NCBI GenBank assembly: GCA_017558175.1
Contig: JAFYWH010000130.1
Span: 1 to 45,452 of the forward strand
DNA: 45,452 bases
Origin: Bacteroidaceae bacterium
GTDB lineage: Bacteria; Bacteroidota; Bacteroidia; Bacteroidales; Bacteroidaceae
Reading direction: 5' to 3'
Shown here: one piece after another, positions 26,554 through 35,719 of the stretch
Position numbering within the stretch: position 1 is the stretch's first letter
Layout of the letters: each line of letters starts with the position of its first letter
Made by a program: the position numbers and the translations under genes
The notes under the pieces: generated by a model
What the model was told of the DNA's origin: nothing
Databases searched by the model: none
Seen by the model: the letters and a program-made list of their open reading frames with translations, nothing else

Positions 26554-27843
26554 TTATTGAAGGATGAATTTTAAGAGGAAGATAACTGCAAGGATATACA
26601 TACCGGTAGTCAGATTCTTGCGGTTTCCGCTAAGCAAGTTAACAATCACATAAGTAAGGTGTCCCAACAAGATACCATCCGAGATGCTATATGCCAATGG
26701 CATGAAAAGCATACAGACGAAAGCTGGGATAGATTCCTTGTAGTCGAAGAAGTCGATTTTCCAAATGTTGCTCATCATCATGAGGCCCACCAAAACAAGG
26801 ACAGGAGCTGTTGCTGCTGCCGGAATAGCCAAGAAGAATGGTGCAAAGAACAATGCAATAAGGAAGCAGATACCAGTAGTAAATGCTGTCAAACCACTAC
26901 GTCCGCCTTCGTTTACACCAGCTGCACTTTCTACATAAACGGCTACGGTACTTGTACCCATAGCTGCACCGGCTGCTGTAGACAATGAATCCACCATAAA
27001 TACTTTCTTCAAATGAGGAATCTTACCGTCTTCGCCTACCATACCTGCACGTGTAGTTACACCGATAACAGTACCGATACAGTCAAACAAGTCAACGAAC
27101 AAGAGGGTAAATACGATGGTAGCCATTTCGGCTGTGAAGATATTAGACCATTCGAACTTCATAAAGATTGGTTCGATGCTAGGAGGGATGCTTGAGAAAC
27201 CATCGAGGTTGGTGATGCCCATTGGGATACCGATCAATGTAGTGGCAAGAATACCGATAAGAAGTGCTCCCTTCACGTTCTTTACCAAGAGAACAGAAGT
27301 AAGTATGATACCGATAATAGCCAACAATCCAGAACCTGAAGTCAAGTGACCAAGACTAACCAATGTAGCTGGGTTATCGACAATAACTTCCGCATTCTTC
27401 AAACCGATGAAAGCAATGTAGAGACCGATACCTGCACTGATTGCTGTTTTCAGACCATCAGGAATCACGTCTACAATCTTTTCACGAAGATTAGTTACAG
27501 TTAAAAGAATGAAAGCGAGGCCTTCCAAGAAAACGGCAGTAAGTGCAAATTGCCAAGAGTAGCCCATGATAAGGCAGATGGTGTAGGCAAAGAATGCATT
27601 CAAACCCATACCCGGTGCAAGTGCAAGTGGCAACTTGGCATAAAGTCCCATAAAGATGGTTGGGATAGCCGACATGATTACGGTAGTGGTAAACAAAGCA
27701 CCTTTGTCCATCCCTGTTTCTCCCAAGATGTTTGGATTGACGGCCAGGATGTAAGCCATTGTAAGGAAGGTAGTGATACCTGCCATGATTTCGGTTTTAA
27801 CCGTGGTTTCTTTCGGATTGAAACCAAAAAGTTTTTGAAGCAT
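26554..27843 (-). CDS. NCS2-family guanine/hypoxanthine permease (AzgA/PbuG type)
   Basis: Start at ATG 27841-27843 (MLQKLFGFNPKETTVKTEIMAGITTFLTMAYILAVNP). The 429-residue membrane protein has the hallmarks of the AzgA-like branch: GLNAFFAYTICLIMGYSWQ, SAGIGLYIAFIGLKN, the conserved LLFVDLFDCIGTVIGV and GTSTVAVYVESAAGVNEGGRSGLTAF. It imports purine bases by proton symport in the inner membrane. It is first in an operon with DUF5020 and hpt, giving uptake followed by phosphoribosylation, and is divergent from xpt. Confidence 0.93.
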   Translation of the reverse strand: MLQKLFGFNPKETTVKTEIMAGITTFLTMAYILAVNPNILGETGMDKGALFTTTVIMSAIPTIFMGLYAKLPLALAPGMGLNAFFAYTICLIMGYSWQFALTAVFLEGLAFILLTVTNLREKIVDVIPDGLKTAISAGIGLYIAFIGLKNAEVIVDNPATLVSLGHLTSGSGLLAIIGIILTSVLLVKNVKGALLIGILATTLIGIPMGITNLDGFSSIPPSIEPIFMKFEWSNIFTAEMATIVFTLLFVDLFDCIGTVIGVTTRAGMVGEDGKIPHLKKVFMVDSLSTAAGAAMGTSTVAVYVESAAGVNEGGRSGLTAFTTGICFLIALFFAPFFLAIPAAATAPVLVLVGLMMMSNIWKIDFFDYKESIPAFVCMLFMPLAYSISDGILLGHLTYVIVNLLSGNRKNLTTGMYILAVIFLLKFILQ

Positions 27844-27870
27844 GATTAACACAGATTAATTATTAAAGTA

Positions 27871-27878
27871 CAAAACTA
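27871..27878 (-). promoter_or_regulatory. Promoter -7 box for the permease operon
   Basis: The minus strand reads TAGTTTTG, matching TAnnTTTG, 27 bases before the permease ATG. Confidence 0.55.
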
Positions 27879-27891
27879 CACATAAATTTTA

Positions 27892-27938
27892 ATTTTCTTA
27901 GGCTTTTAAAGCAAGAAAATCGTCTTTTCCATGTGGAA
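27892..27938. promoter_or_regulatory. Dyad elements between divergent purine promoters
   Basis: ATTTTCTT (27892-27899) and AAGAAAAT (27913-27920) surround a GCTTTTAAAGC palindrome, and TTTCCA-TG-TGGAAA lies at 27925-27938. They sit between the two facing -7 boxes and could be operators. No purine riboswitch core was recognised. Confidence 0.4.
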
Positions 27939-27944
27939 AGAGGG

Positions 27945-27971
27945 TTGGAATCATAAAATGATGTAACTTTG
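27945..27971 (+). promoter_or_regulatory. Promoter for xpt
   Basis: TTG at 27945-27947 and TAACTTTG at 27964-27971 (matches TAnnTTTG) are 16 bases apart, and the ATG follows after 28 bases. Confidence 0.6.
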
Positions 27972-27999
27972 CTCCTATAATTTAGTTAGGAAGCCGTTT

Positions 28000-28566
28000 A
28001 TGAAAACTCTGAAAGATAGAATACAAAAGGACGGGCGCTGTTTTCCCGGTGGTATATTGAAAGTTGATAATTTCATCAATCATCAGATGGATCCTCTGCT
28101 GATGATGCAGATGGCAGAAGAATTGGTCCGTCGGTTCGAAGGGACTACAATCAGTAAGATCTTGACGGTTGAGGCCAGCGGTATTGCACCGGCCATCATG
28201 GTGGGATATTTGTTGAATGTACCGGTAGTCTTTGCAAAGAAGAGCCAGCCAAGCACCATGGAGAACATGTTGGTATCCGAAGTCTTTTCGTTTACCAAGA
28301 ACCGCACTTATACCATTTGTGTAAGCCGTGATTTCCTTCAACCGGAAGATAAAGTCTTGTTCATCGATGACTTCTTGGCCAATGGTCATGCAGGTAAAGG
28401 TGTCATCGACTTGGTTAATCAAGCAGGTGCCGAGTTGGTTGGAATGGGATTCCTGATAGAGAAGGCTTTCCAACGTGGTGGAGAACTTTTGCGTGAAGCC
28501 GGCATGCATGTGGAGTCGTTGGCCATTATTGAAAGTTTGGACAATTGTGAAATAAAGCTCAGATAA
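28000..28566 (+). CDS. xpt: Xanthine phosphoribosyltransferase
   Basis: Xpt converts xanthine and PRPP to XMP for guanine nucleotide salvage. The 188-residue protein starts [32 protein letters not shown], as in Bacillus Xpt, has VEASGIAPA, and the PRPP loop [16 protein letters not shown] (about 120-135). It is transcribed away from the permease-DUF5020-hpt operon, from a shared control region. Confidence 0.95.
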   Translation: MKTLKDRIQKDGRCFPGGILKVDNFINHQMDPLLMMQMAEELVRRFEGTTISKILTVEASGIAPAIMVGYLLNVPVVFAKKSQPSTMENMLVSEVFSFTKNRTYTICVSRDFLQPEDKVLFIDDFLANGHAGKGVIDLVNQAGAELVGMGFLIEKAFQRGGELLREAGMHVESLAIIESLDNCEIKLR

Positions 28567-28637
28567 AGGCAGGTCCTCAGTACGCTCAAAGGAAGACTTT
28601 TTTTAGAACACTTATCTGCTATTTCCGTTATTATTTC

Positions 28638-28645
28638 TATCTTTG
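28638..28645 (+). promoter_or_regulatory. Promoter -7 box for the PurF homologue
   Basis: TATCTTTG matches TAnnTTTG, 29 bases before the ATG. No -33 TTTG is clear. Confidence 0.5.
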
Positions 28646-28674
28646 CACTCTAAAAACAAAGATACATTAAGAGT

Positions 28675-30081
28675 ATGGGTGGTTTTTTTGGTACAGTTAA
28701 AAAGACAGAATGCGTGACCGACTTGTTTTACGGCACGGATTATAATTCACATATGGGAACAAAGAGAGCCGGTATGGTAACCTATGCCGAAGGGTTGGGT
28801 TTCATGCGCTCTATCCACAATTTGGAGAGTTCCTATTTCCGCACGAAGTTCGAATCCGAACTTTCTAAATTCAAGGGTAATGCAGGGATTGGGGTAATCA
28901 GTGATACAGACCCTCAGCCAATTCTCATCAATTCGCATTTGGGAAAATTCGCTATCGTGACCGTGGCGAAGGTAAACAATATGCAGGAATTGGAAAAGGA
29001 TTTGCTGGAACATAATATGCACTTCTCTGAGATGAGTCTCTCGAAGACCAATCAGACGGAGCTTATCGCGCTTCTTATTATACAAGGTAAGGACTTCGTC
29101 GATGGTATCGAGAATGTGTTCCGTAAGATCAAGGGTTCATGTTCGATGTTGATCTTGACCGAAGACGGCATCATCGTGGCACGCGACCAATGGGGACGCA
29201 CACCAATCGTCATCGGTAAGAAGGATGGTGCTTATGCAGCTACCAGTGAAACAAACAGCTTCCCGAACTTGGATTATGAGATTGAACATTATGTAGGTCC
29301 AGGTGAAATCATCCGTCTCCGTGCCGATGGTATGGAACAGATGCGCAAGCCTAACGACAAGATGCAGATTTGTTCGTTCTTGTGGGTATATTACGGATTC
29401 CCGGTATCGTGCTACGAGAATCGCAATGTAGAAGAAGTGCGTTTCCAAAGCGGTTACAAGATGGCTCAATTCGACAACTCGGAAGTGGACTGCGCTTGTG
29501 GTATTCCTGACTCGGGCATCGGTATGGCCATGGGGTATGCCGAAGGAAAGGGCATCCCTTATCATCGTGCCATCTCCAAGTACACGCCGACATGGCCTCG
29601 AAGCTTTACACCGGCCAATCAGGATATGCGTGCTTTGGTAGCCAAGATGAAGTTGATTCCAAATCGTGCCATGCTGGAAGGCAAGCGTGTGTTGTTCTGT
29701 GACGACTCGATTGTACGCGGTACCCAGCTTCGCGACAATGTGAACATTCTTTACGATTACGGAGCAAAAGAAGTACACATGCGTATCGCTTGTCCACCGT
29801 TGATTTACGGTTGTCCGTTCTTGGGCTTCAGCTCATCGAAGAGCAACCTCGAATTGATGACACGTCGCATCATCCAGGAATTGGAAGGCGACGAGAACAA
29901 AGACCTCGATAAATATGCAACCACAGGTTCGCCTCAGTACGAACGGATGGTAGAAGAAATACGTAGCCGTTTCAACTTGAGTTCGTTGAAATTCAATACA
30001 CTCGAAATTTTGGTTGAATCCATCGGTTTGCCTAAGTGCAAGGTTTGTACCCATTGTTTCGATGGTTCCAGCCACTTTTAA
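28675..30081 (+). CDS. PurF-like amidophosphoribosyltransferase homologue with degenerate glutaminase domain
   Basis: The 468-residue protein aligns by eye along PurF, which makes phosphoribosylamine from PRPP and glutamine. The PRTase half is intact: CSFLWVYYGFPVS, and PRPP loop VLFCDDSIVRGT (339-350). The N-terminal Ntn glutaminase half is not: the nucleophile Cys is replaced (MGGFFG instead of MCGxxG), the RYPT-type arginine site reads GVISDTD (73-79), the HNGNLTN site reads VAKVNN (97-102), and the SDSE site reads TNQTEL. It may use free ammonia, act as a PRPP sensor, or have another substrate. Genome databases probably call it amidophosphoribosyltransferase. It lies after xpt with its own promoter and terminator. 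Confidence 0.82.
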   Translation: MGGFFGTVKKTECVTDLFYGTDYNSHMGTKRAGMVTYAEGLGFMRSIHNLESSYFRTKFESELSKFKGNAGIGVISDTDPQPILINSHLGKFAIVTVAKVNNMQELEKDLLEHNMHFSEMSLSKTNQTELIALLIIQGKDFVDGIENVFRKIKGSCSMLILTEDGIIVARDQWGRTPIVIGKKDGAYAATSETNSFPNLDYEIEHYVGPGEIIRLRADGMEQMRKPNDKMQICSFLWVYYGFPVSCYENRNVEEVRFQSGYKMAQFDNSEVDCACGIPDSGIGMAMGYAEGKGIPYHRAISKYTPTWPRSFTPANQDMRALVAKMKLIPNRAMLEGKRVLFCDDSIVRGTQLRDNVNILYDYGAKEVHMRIACPPLIYGCPFLGFSSSKSNLELMTRRIIQELEGDENKDLDKYATTGSPQYERMVEEIRSRFNLSSLKFNTLEILVESIGLPKCKVCTHCFDGSSHF

Positions 30082-30082
30082 A

Positions 30083-30148
30083 GAAACGCTTAGGCGTTTT
30101 ACTTCAAACGTCAAGGTGTTTTAATCGAAACGCCTAAGCATTTTATAA
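30083..30148. repeat. Three tandem 22-bp palindromic units (copy 2)
   Basis: Units at 30083-30104, 30105-30126 and 30127-30148, each with a core close to AAACGCCTAAGCGTTT. They follow directly after the PurF-like stop and abut its terminator. Same repeat as at 6478-6543. Confidence 0.8.
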
Positions 30149-30190
30149 AAAAGAGTCCCGAATTATTTGGCAATTCGAGGCTCTTTTTTT
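30149..30190 (+). terminator. Terminator after the PurF homologue
   Basis: AAAAGAGTCCCGAATT (30149-30164) pairs with AATTCGAGGCTCTTTT (30172-30187) with one mismatch and one G-U, followed by T residues. Confidence 0.8.
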
Positions 30191-30224
30191 ACTTTTACAC
30201 TCGTAGAATAAAAAGACTGATAAA

Positions 30225-31445
30225 ATGAATTTAGTAGAACGATTTTTAAGATATGTAAGTTTCGACACACAGTCGGACGAAAATAGCGGTGTTACTCCAA
30301 GTACACCCAAGCAGATGGTATTTGCCCAATACTTGAAGAACGAATTGGAAGACCTTGGTCTTGAAGAAATCGAGTTGGATGAGCATGGCTATTTGTATGC
30401 TACACTCCCTGCCAATACAGACAAGGAAGTGCCGACCATCGGTTTCATTGCCCACATGGATACCAGTCCGGATTTGACCGGTGCCGGTGTCACTCCACGC
30501 ATCGTGCATAAGTACGATGGTAAGGACATTGTGCTTTGCGAAGAAGAAAACATCGTGATGTCTCCATCGCAGTTCCCGGAACTCCTCGACCATCAGGGAG
30601 AAGACTTGATTGTAACCAATGGTAAGACGCTCCTCGGTGCGGACGACAAGGCAGGTATTGCTGAAATCGTTACGGCTATCGTTTACTTGCAACAGCATCC
30701 GGAAATCAAGCATGGTAAGATTCGTGTCGGATTCAATCCGGACGAAGAAATCGGCATGGGTGCACACAAGTTCGATGTAGTGAAGTTCGGTTGCGAATGG
30801 GCTTATACCATGGATGGTAGCGAAGTAGGCGAATTGGAATTCGAAAACTTCAATGCAGCTGCTGCTAAAGTTATCGTGAAGGGCCGTAATGTACATCCGG
30901 GTTATGCCAAGAATAAGATGGTGAATGCCATCCGTGTAGCTAATGAGTTCATGAGTCTGATTCCAGGCAACGAAACTCCGGAGTCAACAGAAGGTTACGA
31001 AGGTTTCTATCATGTAGTAGGCGTGGAAGGCGAAGTGGAACAGGCTACCATTACTTACATCATCCGTGACCACGACCGTACCAAGTTCGAAGCTCGCAAG
31101 GAATGCATGTTGGCATGGGGCGAGGCCATCAATGCCAAGTATGGTGCAGGTACTGTAACCGTAGAGTTGAAAGACCAGTACTACAACATGCGTCAGCAGA
31201 TCGAGCCGGTGATGCACATCATCGATATCGCATTCAAGGCTATGGAAGAAGCCGGTGTCACTCCGAAGGTAAAGGCCATCCGTGGCGGTACCGATGGTGC
31301 CCAACTTTCATTCAAGGGCTTGCCTTGTCCGAACATCTTTGCCGGTGGTTTGAATTTCCACGGACGCTACGAGTTCGTGCCAATCCAGTCGATGGAAAAG
31401 GCCATGAACGTAGTGGTGAAGATTGCTGAACTTACAGCTAGATAA
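30225..31445 (+). CDS. pepT: Peptidase T (tripeptide aminopeptidase)
   Basis: PepT is a cytoplasmic M20 zinc aminopeptidase that removes the first residue from tripeptides. The 406-residue protein begins [21 protein letters not shown] and shows the metal-site motifs [13 protein letters not shown] (His and Asp near 78-80), [13 protein letters not shown], catalytic/metal acids in [14 protein letters not shown], and [19 protein letters not shown]. Length fits the family. gcvT follows after 30 bp and no promoter is evident between them, so the two are probably cotranscribed. Confidence 0.96.
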   Translation: MNLVERFLRYVSFDTQSDENSGVTPSTPKQMVFAQYLKNELEDLGLEEIELDEHGYLYATLPANTDKEVPTIGFIAHMDTSPDLTGAGVTPRIVHKYDGKDIVLCEEENIVMSPSQFPELLDHQGEDLIVTNGKTLLGADDKAGIAEIVTAIVYLQQHPEIKHGKIRVGFNPDEEIGMGAHKFDVVKFGCEWAYTMDGSEVGELEFENFNAAAAKVIVKGRNVHPGYAKNKMVNAIRVANEFMSLIPGNETPESTEGYEGFYHVVGVEGEVEQATITYIIRDHDRTKFEARKECMLAWGEAINAKYGAGTVTVELKDQYYNMRQQIEPVMHIIDIAFKAMEEAGVTPKVKAIRGGTDGAQLSFKGLPCPNIFAGGLNFHGRYEFVPIQSMEKAMNVVVKIAELTAR

Positions 31446-31475
31446 AGAAAACAATAACCTTAAATAATACTGAAA

Positions 31476-32561
31476 ATGAAAACTACTCCGTTTACCGAAA
31501 CACACATTGCTCTTGGAGCAAAGATGCATGAATTTGCAGGTTACAATATGCCGATTGAATACTCGGGTATCATCGACGAACACATGACCGTTTGCAACGG
31601 TGTGGGTGTATTCGATGTGTCTCACATGGGCGAATTCTGGGTAAAGGGTCCGAACGCATTGGAATTCTTGCAACAAGTTACTTCCAACAACGTAGCTATC
31701 CTTCCTATTGGCAAGGCGCAATATACATGCTTCCCGAACGAAGAAGGTGGTATCGTAGACGACTTGATTGTATATCATTACGAAGAAGACAAGTATTTGT
31801 TGGTGGTAAATGCAGCTAATATTGATAAGGACTGGGCATGGTGTACAAGCCACAATTCAGTAGGTGCAGAATTGGAAAACTCATCTGACCGCATGGCTCA
31901 GTTGGCTATCCAAGGTCCGAAGGCTACTGAAGTTCTTCAACGCCTTACTCCGGTGAACTTGGCCGAAATTCCTTACTATGCATTTGCGGTAGGCGAATTT
32001 GCGGGTTGCAAGGAAGTGATTATCTCGAACACAGGTTACACAGGTGCCGGTGGTTTCGAACTTTACTTCTATCCGGAAGATGGTCAGAAGATTTGGGATG
32101 CTATCTTCGAAGCAGGTGCTCCGGAAGGTATCAAGCCAATCGGTCTTGGTGCTCGCGATACTTTGCGCTTGGAAATGGGCTTCTGCCTCTATGGCAATGA
32201 CTTGAGCGATACAACTTCTCCATTGGAAGCAGGTCTCGGTTGGATTACCAAGTTTGCAGAAGGCAAGAACTTTACTGCTCGTGCTATCCTCGAAAAGCAG
32301 AAGGCTGAAGGCATCACTCGCAAGCTCGTGGCATTCGAATTGGTTGACCGTGGTATTCCACGTCATGGCTACAAGTTGGTGAATGCAGAAGGTGAAGAAA
32401 TTGGTGAAGTAACCAGTGGTACTATGTCTCCAACTCGCAAGATTGGTATCGGTATGGGTTATGTAGCAAAGGCTTATACAGCTATCGACTCTGAAATCTT
32501 TATCGATGTTCGTGGTCGCAAGCTGAAAGCTAAAGTCGTAAAGGCTCCATTCAGAAAGTAA
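31476..32561 (+). CDS. gcvT: Aminomethyltransferase (glycine cleavage T protein)
   Basis: GcvT transfers the one-carbon unit from the aminomethyl-lipoyl H protein to tetrahydrofolate, releasing ammonia. The 361-residue protein starts with [28 protein letters not shown] and has [12 protein letters not shown], the catalytic aspartate region [11 protein letters not shown], and [12 protein letters not shown]. gcvP and gcvH are not in this window. It follows pepT and ends with a strong terminator. Confidence 0.96.
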   Translation: MKTTPFTETHIALGAKMHEFAGYNMPIEYSGIIDEHMTVCNGVGVFDVSHMGEFWVKGPNALEFLQQVTSNNVAILPIGKAQYTCFPNEEGGIVDDLIVYHYEEDKYLLVVNAANIDKDWAWCTSHNSVGAELENSSDRMAQLAIQGPKATEVLQRLTPVNLAEIPYYAFAVGEFAGCKEVIISNTGYTGAGGFELYFYPEDGQKIWDAIFEAGAPEGIKPIGLGARDTLRLEMGFCLYGNDLSDTTSPLEAGLGWITKFAEGKNFTARAILEKQKAEGITRKLVAFELVDRGIPRHGYKLVNAEGEEIGEVTSGTMSPTRKIGIGMGYVAKAYTAIDSEIFIDVRGRKLKAKVVKAPFRK

Positions 32562-32580
32562 TTTGAAATAGATAACAGAT

Positions 32581-32618
32581 AAAGTCCGGATTATTGAAAG
32601 ATAATTCGGACTTTTTTT
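32581..32618 (+). terminator. Terminator after gcvT
   Basis: AAAGTCCGGATTAT (32581-32594) pairs with ATAATTCGGACTTT (32601-32614) with one G-U, followed by TTTT. Confidence 0.9.
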
Positions 32619-32639
32619 CGTTAAATCAAGCAGAAATCC

Positions 32640-32647
32640 TACATTTG
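32640..32647 (+). promoter_or_regulatory. Promoter -7 box for the antiporter
   Basis: TACATTTG matches TAnnTTTG, 16 bases before the ATG, giving a very short leader. Confidence 0.5.
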
Positions 32648-32663
32648 TGAAAACAAGGAATCT

Positions 32664-34928
32664 ATGTCAGAATTAGCCCCCCTTATCAGCGACTTGGCAC
32701 TTATCTTGATTTGTGCCGGTGTGATGACGCTCATATTTAAGCGCCTCAAGCAACCTTTGGTATTAGGATATATTGTTGCCGGTTTTTTGGCAAGTCCTCA
32801 CTTTACACTTACTCCTTCGGTCATTGATACGGCCAGTATCCATACATGGTCGGAGATTGGTGTCATTTTCTTGCTCTTTGCCCTCGGCTTGGAGTTCAGT
32901 TTCAAGAAATTGGTCAAGGTAGGAGGTACCGCGGTTATAGCAGCCTGTGCCATCATCTTCTCCATGATTATGATAGGCATGACGGTGGGGTGGACCTTTG
33001 GCTGGAAATCGATGGACTGCCTCTATTTAGGTGGGATGTTGGCCATGTCCTCTACGACCATTATCTATAAGGCATTCGATGATTTGGGGTTACGGCAACA
33101 ACGCTTTGCGGGTTTGGTGCTGAGTATTTTGATTATCGAAGACATTCTTGCCATCGTATTGATGGTATTGCTTAGTACGGTAGCCGTGAGTCAGAACTTC
33201 GAGGGAGGGGAGATGGTGTATAGCATCGGTAAACTGGTGTTCTTCCTGATACTTTGGTTTGTGGTAGGTATCTATCTGATTCCTATCTTCTTGAAGCGTT
33301 CGAAGAAACTGGTTAGTAACGAAACTATGTTGATTCTTTCTTTGGCCATGTGTTTCGGTATGGTGGTTTTGGCATCTAAAGTCGGTTTTTCCCCGGCATT
33401 CGGAGCTTTCATCATGGGTTCCATCTTGGCTGAAACCGTAGAGGCCGAAACTATCGAAAAGTTAGTGGCCCCGGTGAAAGACTTGTTCGGTGCCATCTTC
33501 TTCGTATCGGTAGGGATGATGGTCGATCCGGCTATGATTGTGGAATACATTGGCCCGATCATTACAATTACATTGGCCATCCTTTTGGGTCAGACTATCT
33601 TTGGCACTTGTGGGGTGATTCTTTCTGGTCAACCATTGAAAGTAGCCATGCAATGCGGTTTCAGTTTGACACAGATTGGTGAGTTTGCTTTCATCATCGC
33701 AGCTTTAGGGGTTAGCTTGAATGTCACAAGTAGTTTCCTTTATCCTATTGTGGTCGCGGTATCGGTCATCACAACTTTTCTTACACCTTATATGATACGT
33801 TTGGCGATACCGGCTTATCAGATTGTGGAAAAGAAAATGCCGGAGAAATGGAAACTGATGTTGGAACGATATACGGCTGGTTCGCAAACGGTAAATAGTG
33901 AAAGTCATTGGAAGAAATTGTTGATGGCTATTGCTCGTATTGTGGCTATTTATATGGTGTTATGTATTGCGGTCATTCTTTTGTCTCTTCACTTTGTGAT
34001 GCCACTTTTCCGAATGGTTTTGCCGGAATTCTGGGCAAAATTGGCAGATGTTGTATTCATGGTAGTCTGTGTGTCTCCATTCCTTCGTGCCATTGTCATG
34101 AAGAAGAACCATAGCATTGAGTTCCAGGCTTTGTGGCAAGACAATCGTTTCAATCGTGCTCCTTTGCTGGCTACCATTGTCGTGAGAATGATTCTTGCCA
34201 TTGGAGTTATTGTCTTTATCATTAAGAGTCTGTTCGATGTCTCTATGTTGTTGAGTATAGGTATTGCAACTTTATTGGTGGTGTTGATGATGGTGTCCAG
34301 ACGTCTGAAGAAACACTCTATCATTATGGAGCGTACTTTCATCCAAAACTTGAATATTCGTGAAACTCATGATGAGTTCAAGGGTAAGAAACGTCCGAAG
34401 TACGAAGGACATCTGTTGTCACGCGACTTGCATTTGTCCGATTTCGATATTCCTGCAGATTCCCTTTGGGCAGGGCATACTTTGAGCGAGCTGAACTTAG
34501 GAAAGAAGTATGGGGTACATGTGGCATCCATTATCCGTGGCTTGCATCGCATCAATATCCCAGGAGCGAATGTCCGTCTTTTTCCGGGAGATACCATTCA
34601 GGTAATTGGTACGGATGATCAGTTGTCGGAATTCTCTCATCAAGTAGAACAAGTATCGAATGCTGCTGAAGAAAATGAAATCGAAAAGCGGGAAATGCAC
34701 TTGAAGCAGTTCGTGGTAGACGGAAGATCGCCTTTCTTGAATATGACGATTAAGGATAGCGGTATCCGTAATAGTTATCGTTGCTTGGTGGTAGGTGTGG
34801 AGAAGGAAGATGGTAACTTATTAAGTCCCGAAGCCAATATGTTACTCGAAGATGGTGATGTGGTTTGGGTAGTAGGTGAGAAGGAAGATGTTTATCACTT
34901 AGTGAAAAAGGAAGATTCCGTTTTGTGA
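32664..34928 (+). CDS. CPA2-family cation:proton antiporter with two TrkA-C domains
   Basis: The 754-residue protein has an N-terminal Na+/H+ exchanger domain of about 12 helices (residues 1-390, with LGYIVAGFLASP, GVIFLLFALGLEFS and CGFSLTQIGEFAFIIAALG), then four or so more helices (about 415-550). The cytoplasmic tail carries two TrkA-C-like ligand domains (about 585-660 and 680-750; GDTIQVIGTDDQL and GDVVWVVGEKEDV). There is no Rossmann-type TrkA-N domain, unlike KefB/KefC. It probably exchanges K+ or Na+ for protons under control of a small ligand such as a nucleotide; which is not known. Confidence 0.9.
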   Translation: MSELAPLISDLALILICAGVMTLIFKRLKQPLVLGYIVAGFLASPHFTLTPSVIDTASIHTWSEIGVIFLLFALGLEFSFKKLVKVGGTAVIAACAIIFSMIMIGMTVGWTFGWKSMDCLYLGGMLAMSSTTIIYKAFDDLGLRQQRFAGLVLSILIIEDILAIVLMVLLSTVAVSQNFEGGEMVYSIGKLVFFLILWFVVGIYLIPIFLKRSKKLVSNETMLILSLAMCFGMVVLASKVGFSPAFGAFIMGSILAETVEAETIEKLVAPVKDLFGAIFFVSVGMMVDPAMIVEYIGPIITITLAILLGQTIFGTCGVILSGQPLKVAMQCGFSLTQIGEFAFIIAALGVSLNVTSSFLYPIVVAVSVITTFLTPYMIRLAIPAYQIVEKKMPEKWKLMLERYTAGSQTVNSESHWKKLLMAIARIVAIYMVLCIAVILLSLHFVMPLFRMVLPEFWAKLADVVFMVVCVSPFLRAIVMKKNHSIEFQALWQDNRFNRAPLLATIVVRMILAIGVIVFIIKSLFDVSMLLSIGIATLLVVLMMVSRRLKKHSIIMERTFIQNLNIRETHDEFKGKKRPKYEGHLLSRDLHLSDFDIPADSLWAGHTLSELNLGKKYGVHVASIIRGLHRINIPGANVRLFPGDTIQVIGTDDQLSEFSHQVEQVSNAAEENEIEKREMHLKQFVVDGRSPFLNMTIKDSGIRNSYRCLVVGVEKEDGNLLSPEANMLLEDGDVVWVVGEKEDVYHLVKKEDSVL

Positions 34929-34950
34929 GTAAGATAACTATTTGTAAAAG

Positions 34951-34980
34951 TTTACTTTTTGATTATATTTGTTAATTTTG
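34951..34980 (+). promoter_or_regulatory. Promoter for the ABC/partner-switch cluster
   Basis: TTTG at 34951-34954 and TAATTTTG at 34973-34980 are separated by 18 bases, a good Bacteroidetes -33/-7 pair, 40 bases before the permease start. Confidence 0.65.
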
Positions 34981-35020
34981 CAACCTATAATTAGAGAGTA
35001 AACTTTTTTATGATTCATAT

Positions 35021-35719
35021 ATGAATATAGGAATAGCAATGTCTTGGTTTCAAGATTGGCAAGAGCAGATTTATCGTAATTTTTTGACCGATGATGCGTT
35101 GCACCTCATATTGGGAGGTTTTCAGAATACATTGGTCATTTTCTTTTTTGGCGCTGTTTTAGCTTTAATCTTGGCCTCTTTTTTGGCTTATCTGCATATC
35201 AATCACAAATGGCAATGGTTGTATCGTCCTCTGCATTGGTTTGTTGCTACGATACACGATGTGCCGGCTGTGGTATTGATGATGTTCTTTTATTATGTTG
35301 TCTTTTGGGGGGCATTGAATGGGGTTATCGTTTCTATAATTGCGTTGGGCGTTTATACTACTGGTACGTTAGAAAAGATATTTAAAATTCATATCACGCA
35401 GGTAGGGAAGGAACAATACGAGGCTGGACGTATGTTAGGGTTCACACCTTGGCAAATCTATCGGCTGATTATTTTACCACAGGCAGTCAAGAGTATGTTG
35501 CCATTGGTAATTGGTGAAATGAAAGTATTGCTTCGTGCCACTTCGTATGCCGGATATATTGCTCAGAAAGATTTGGTGAAAGCTGTGGATAGCATCCGTG
35601 TTCAAACCGAGGATGTTTTCTTGCCTTTGCTTTTTGTTTCCTTACTTTATCTATTCTTGTCATGGTTGATTGGCAAAGTGTTCCATTTGTTGCATGTTAA
35701 ATTCTTTAGTTATGATTGA
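35021..35719 (+). CDS. HisM/GlnP-type ABC transporter permease
   Basis: A 232-residue inner-membrane permease with about five helices. The polar amino-acid permease signature is visible: FQNTLVIFFFGAVLALILA near the N-terminus and the cytoplasmic coupling loop EQYEAGRMLGFTPWQIYRLIILPQAVKSMLP (about 128-160; key EAA...G...ILP pattern). ATG 35039 (MSWFQDWQ) is an alternative start. Its cargo is unknown: no SBP_bac_3-type binding protein, the usual partner, is nearby. It overlaps the ATPase gene by 8 bases, so both are translated together. Confidence 0.9.
   Translation: MNIGIAMSWFQDWQEQIYRNFLTDDALHLILGGFQNTLVIFFFGAVLALILASFLAYLHINHKWQWLYRPLHWFVATIHDVPAVVLMMFFYYVVFWGALNGVIVSIIALGVYTTGTLEKIFKIHITQVGKEQYEAGRMLGFTPWQIYRLIILPQAVKSMLPLVIGEMKVLLRATSYAGYIAQKDLVKAVDSIRVQTEDVFLPLLFVSLLYLFLSWLIGKVFHLLHVKFFSYD

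Noticed and set aside
27844..27999. Purine riboswitch upstream of the permease or xpt
   Set aside because: I could not find the conserved junction sequences of the purine aptamer on either strand.
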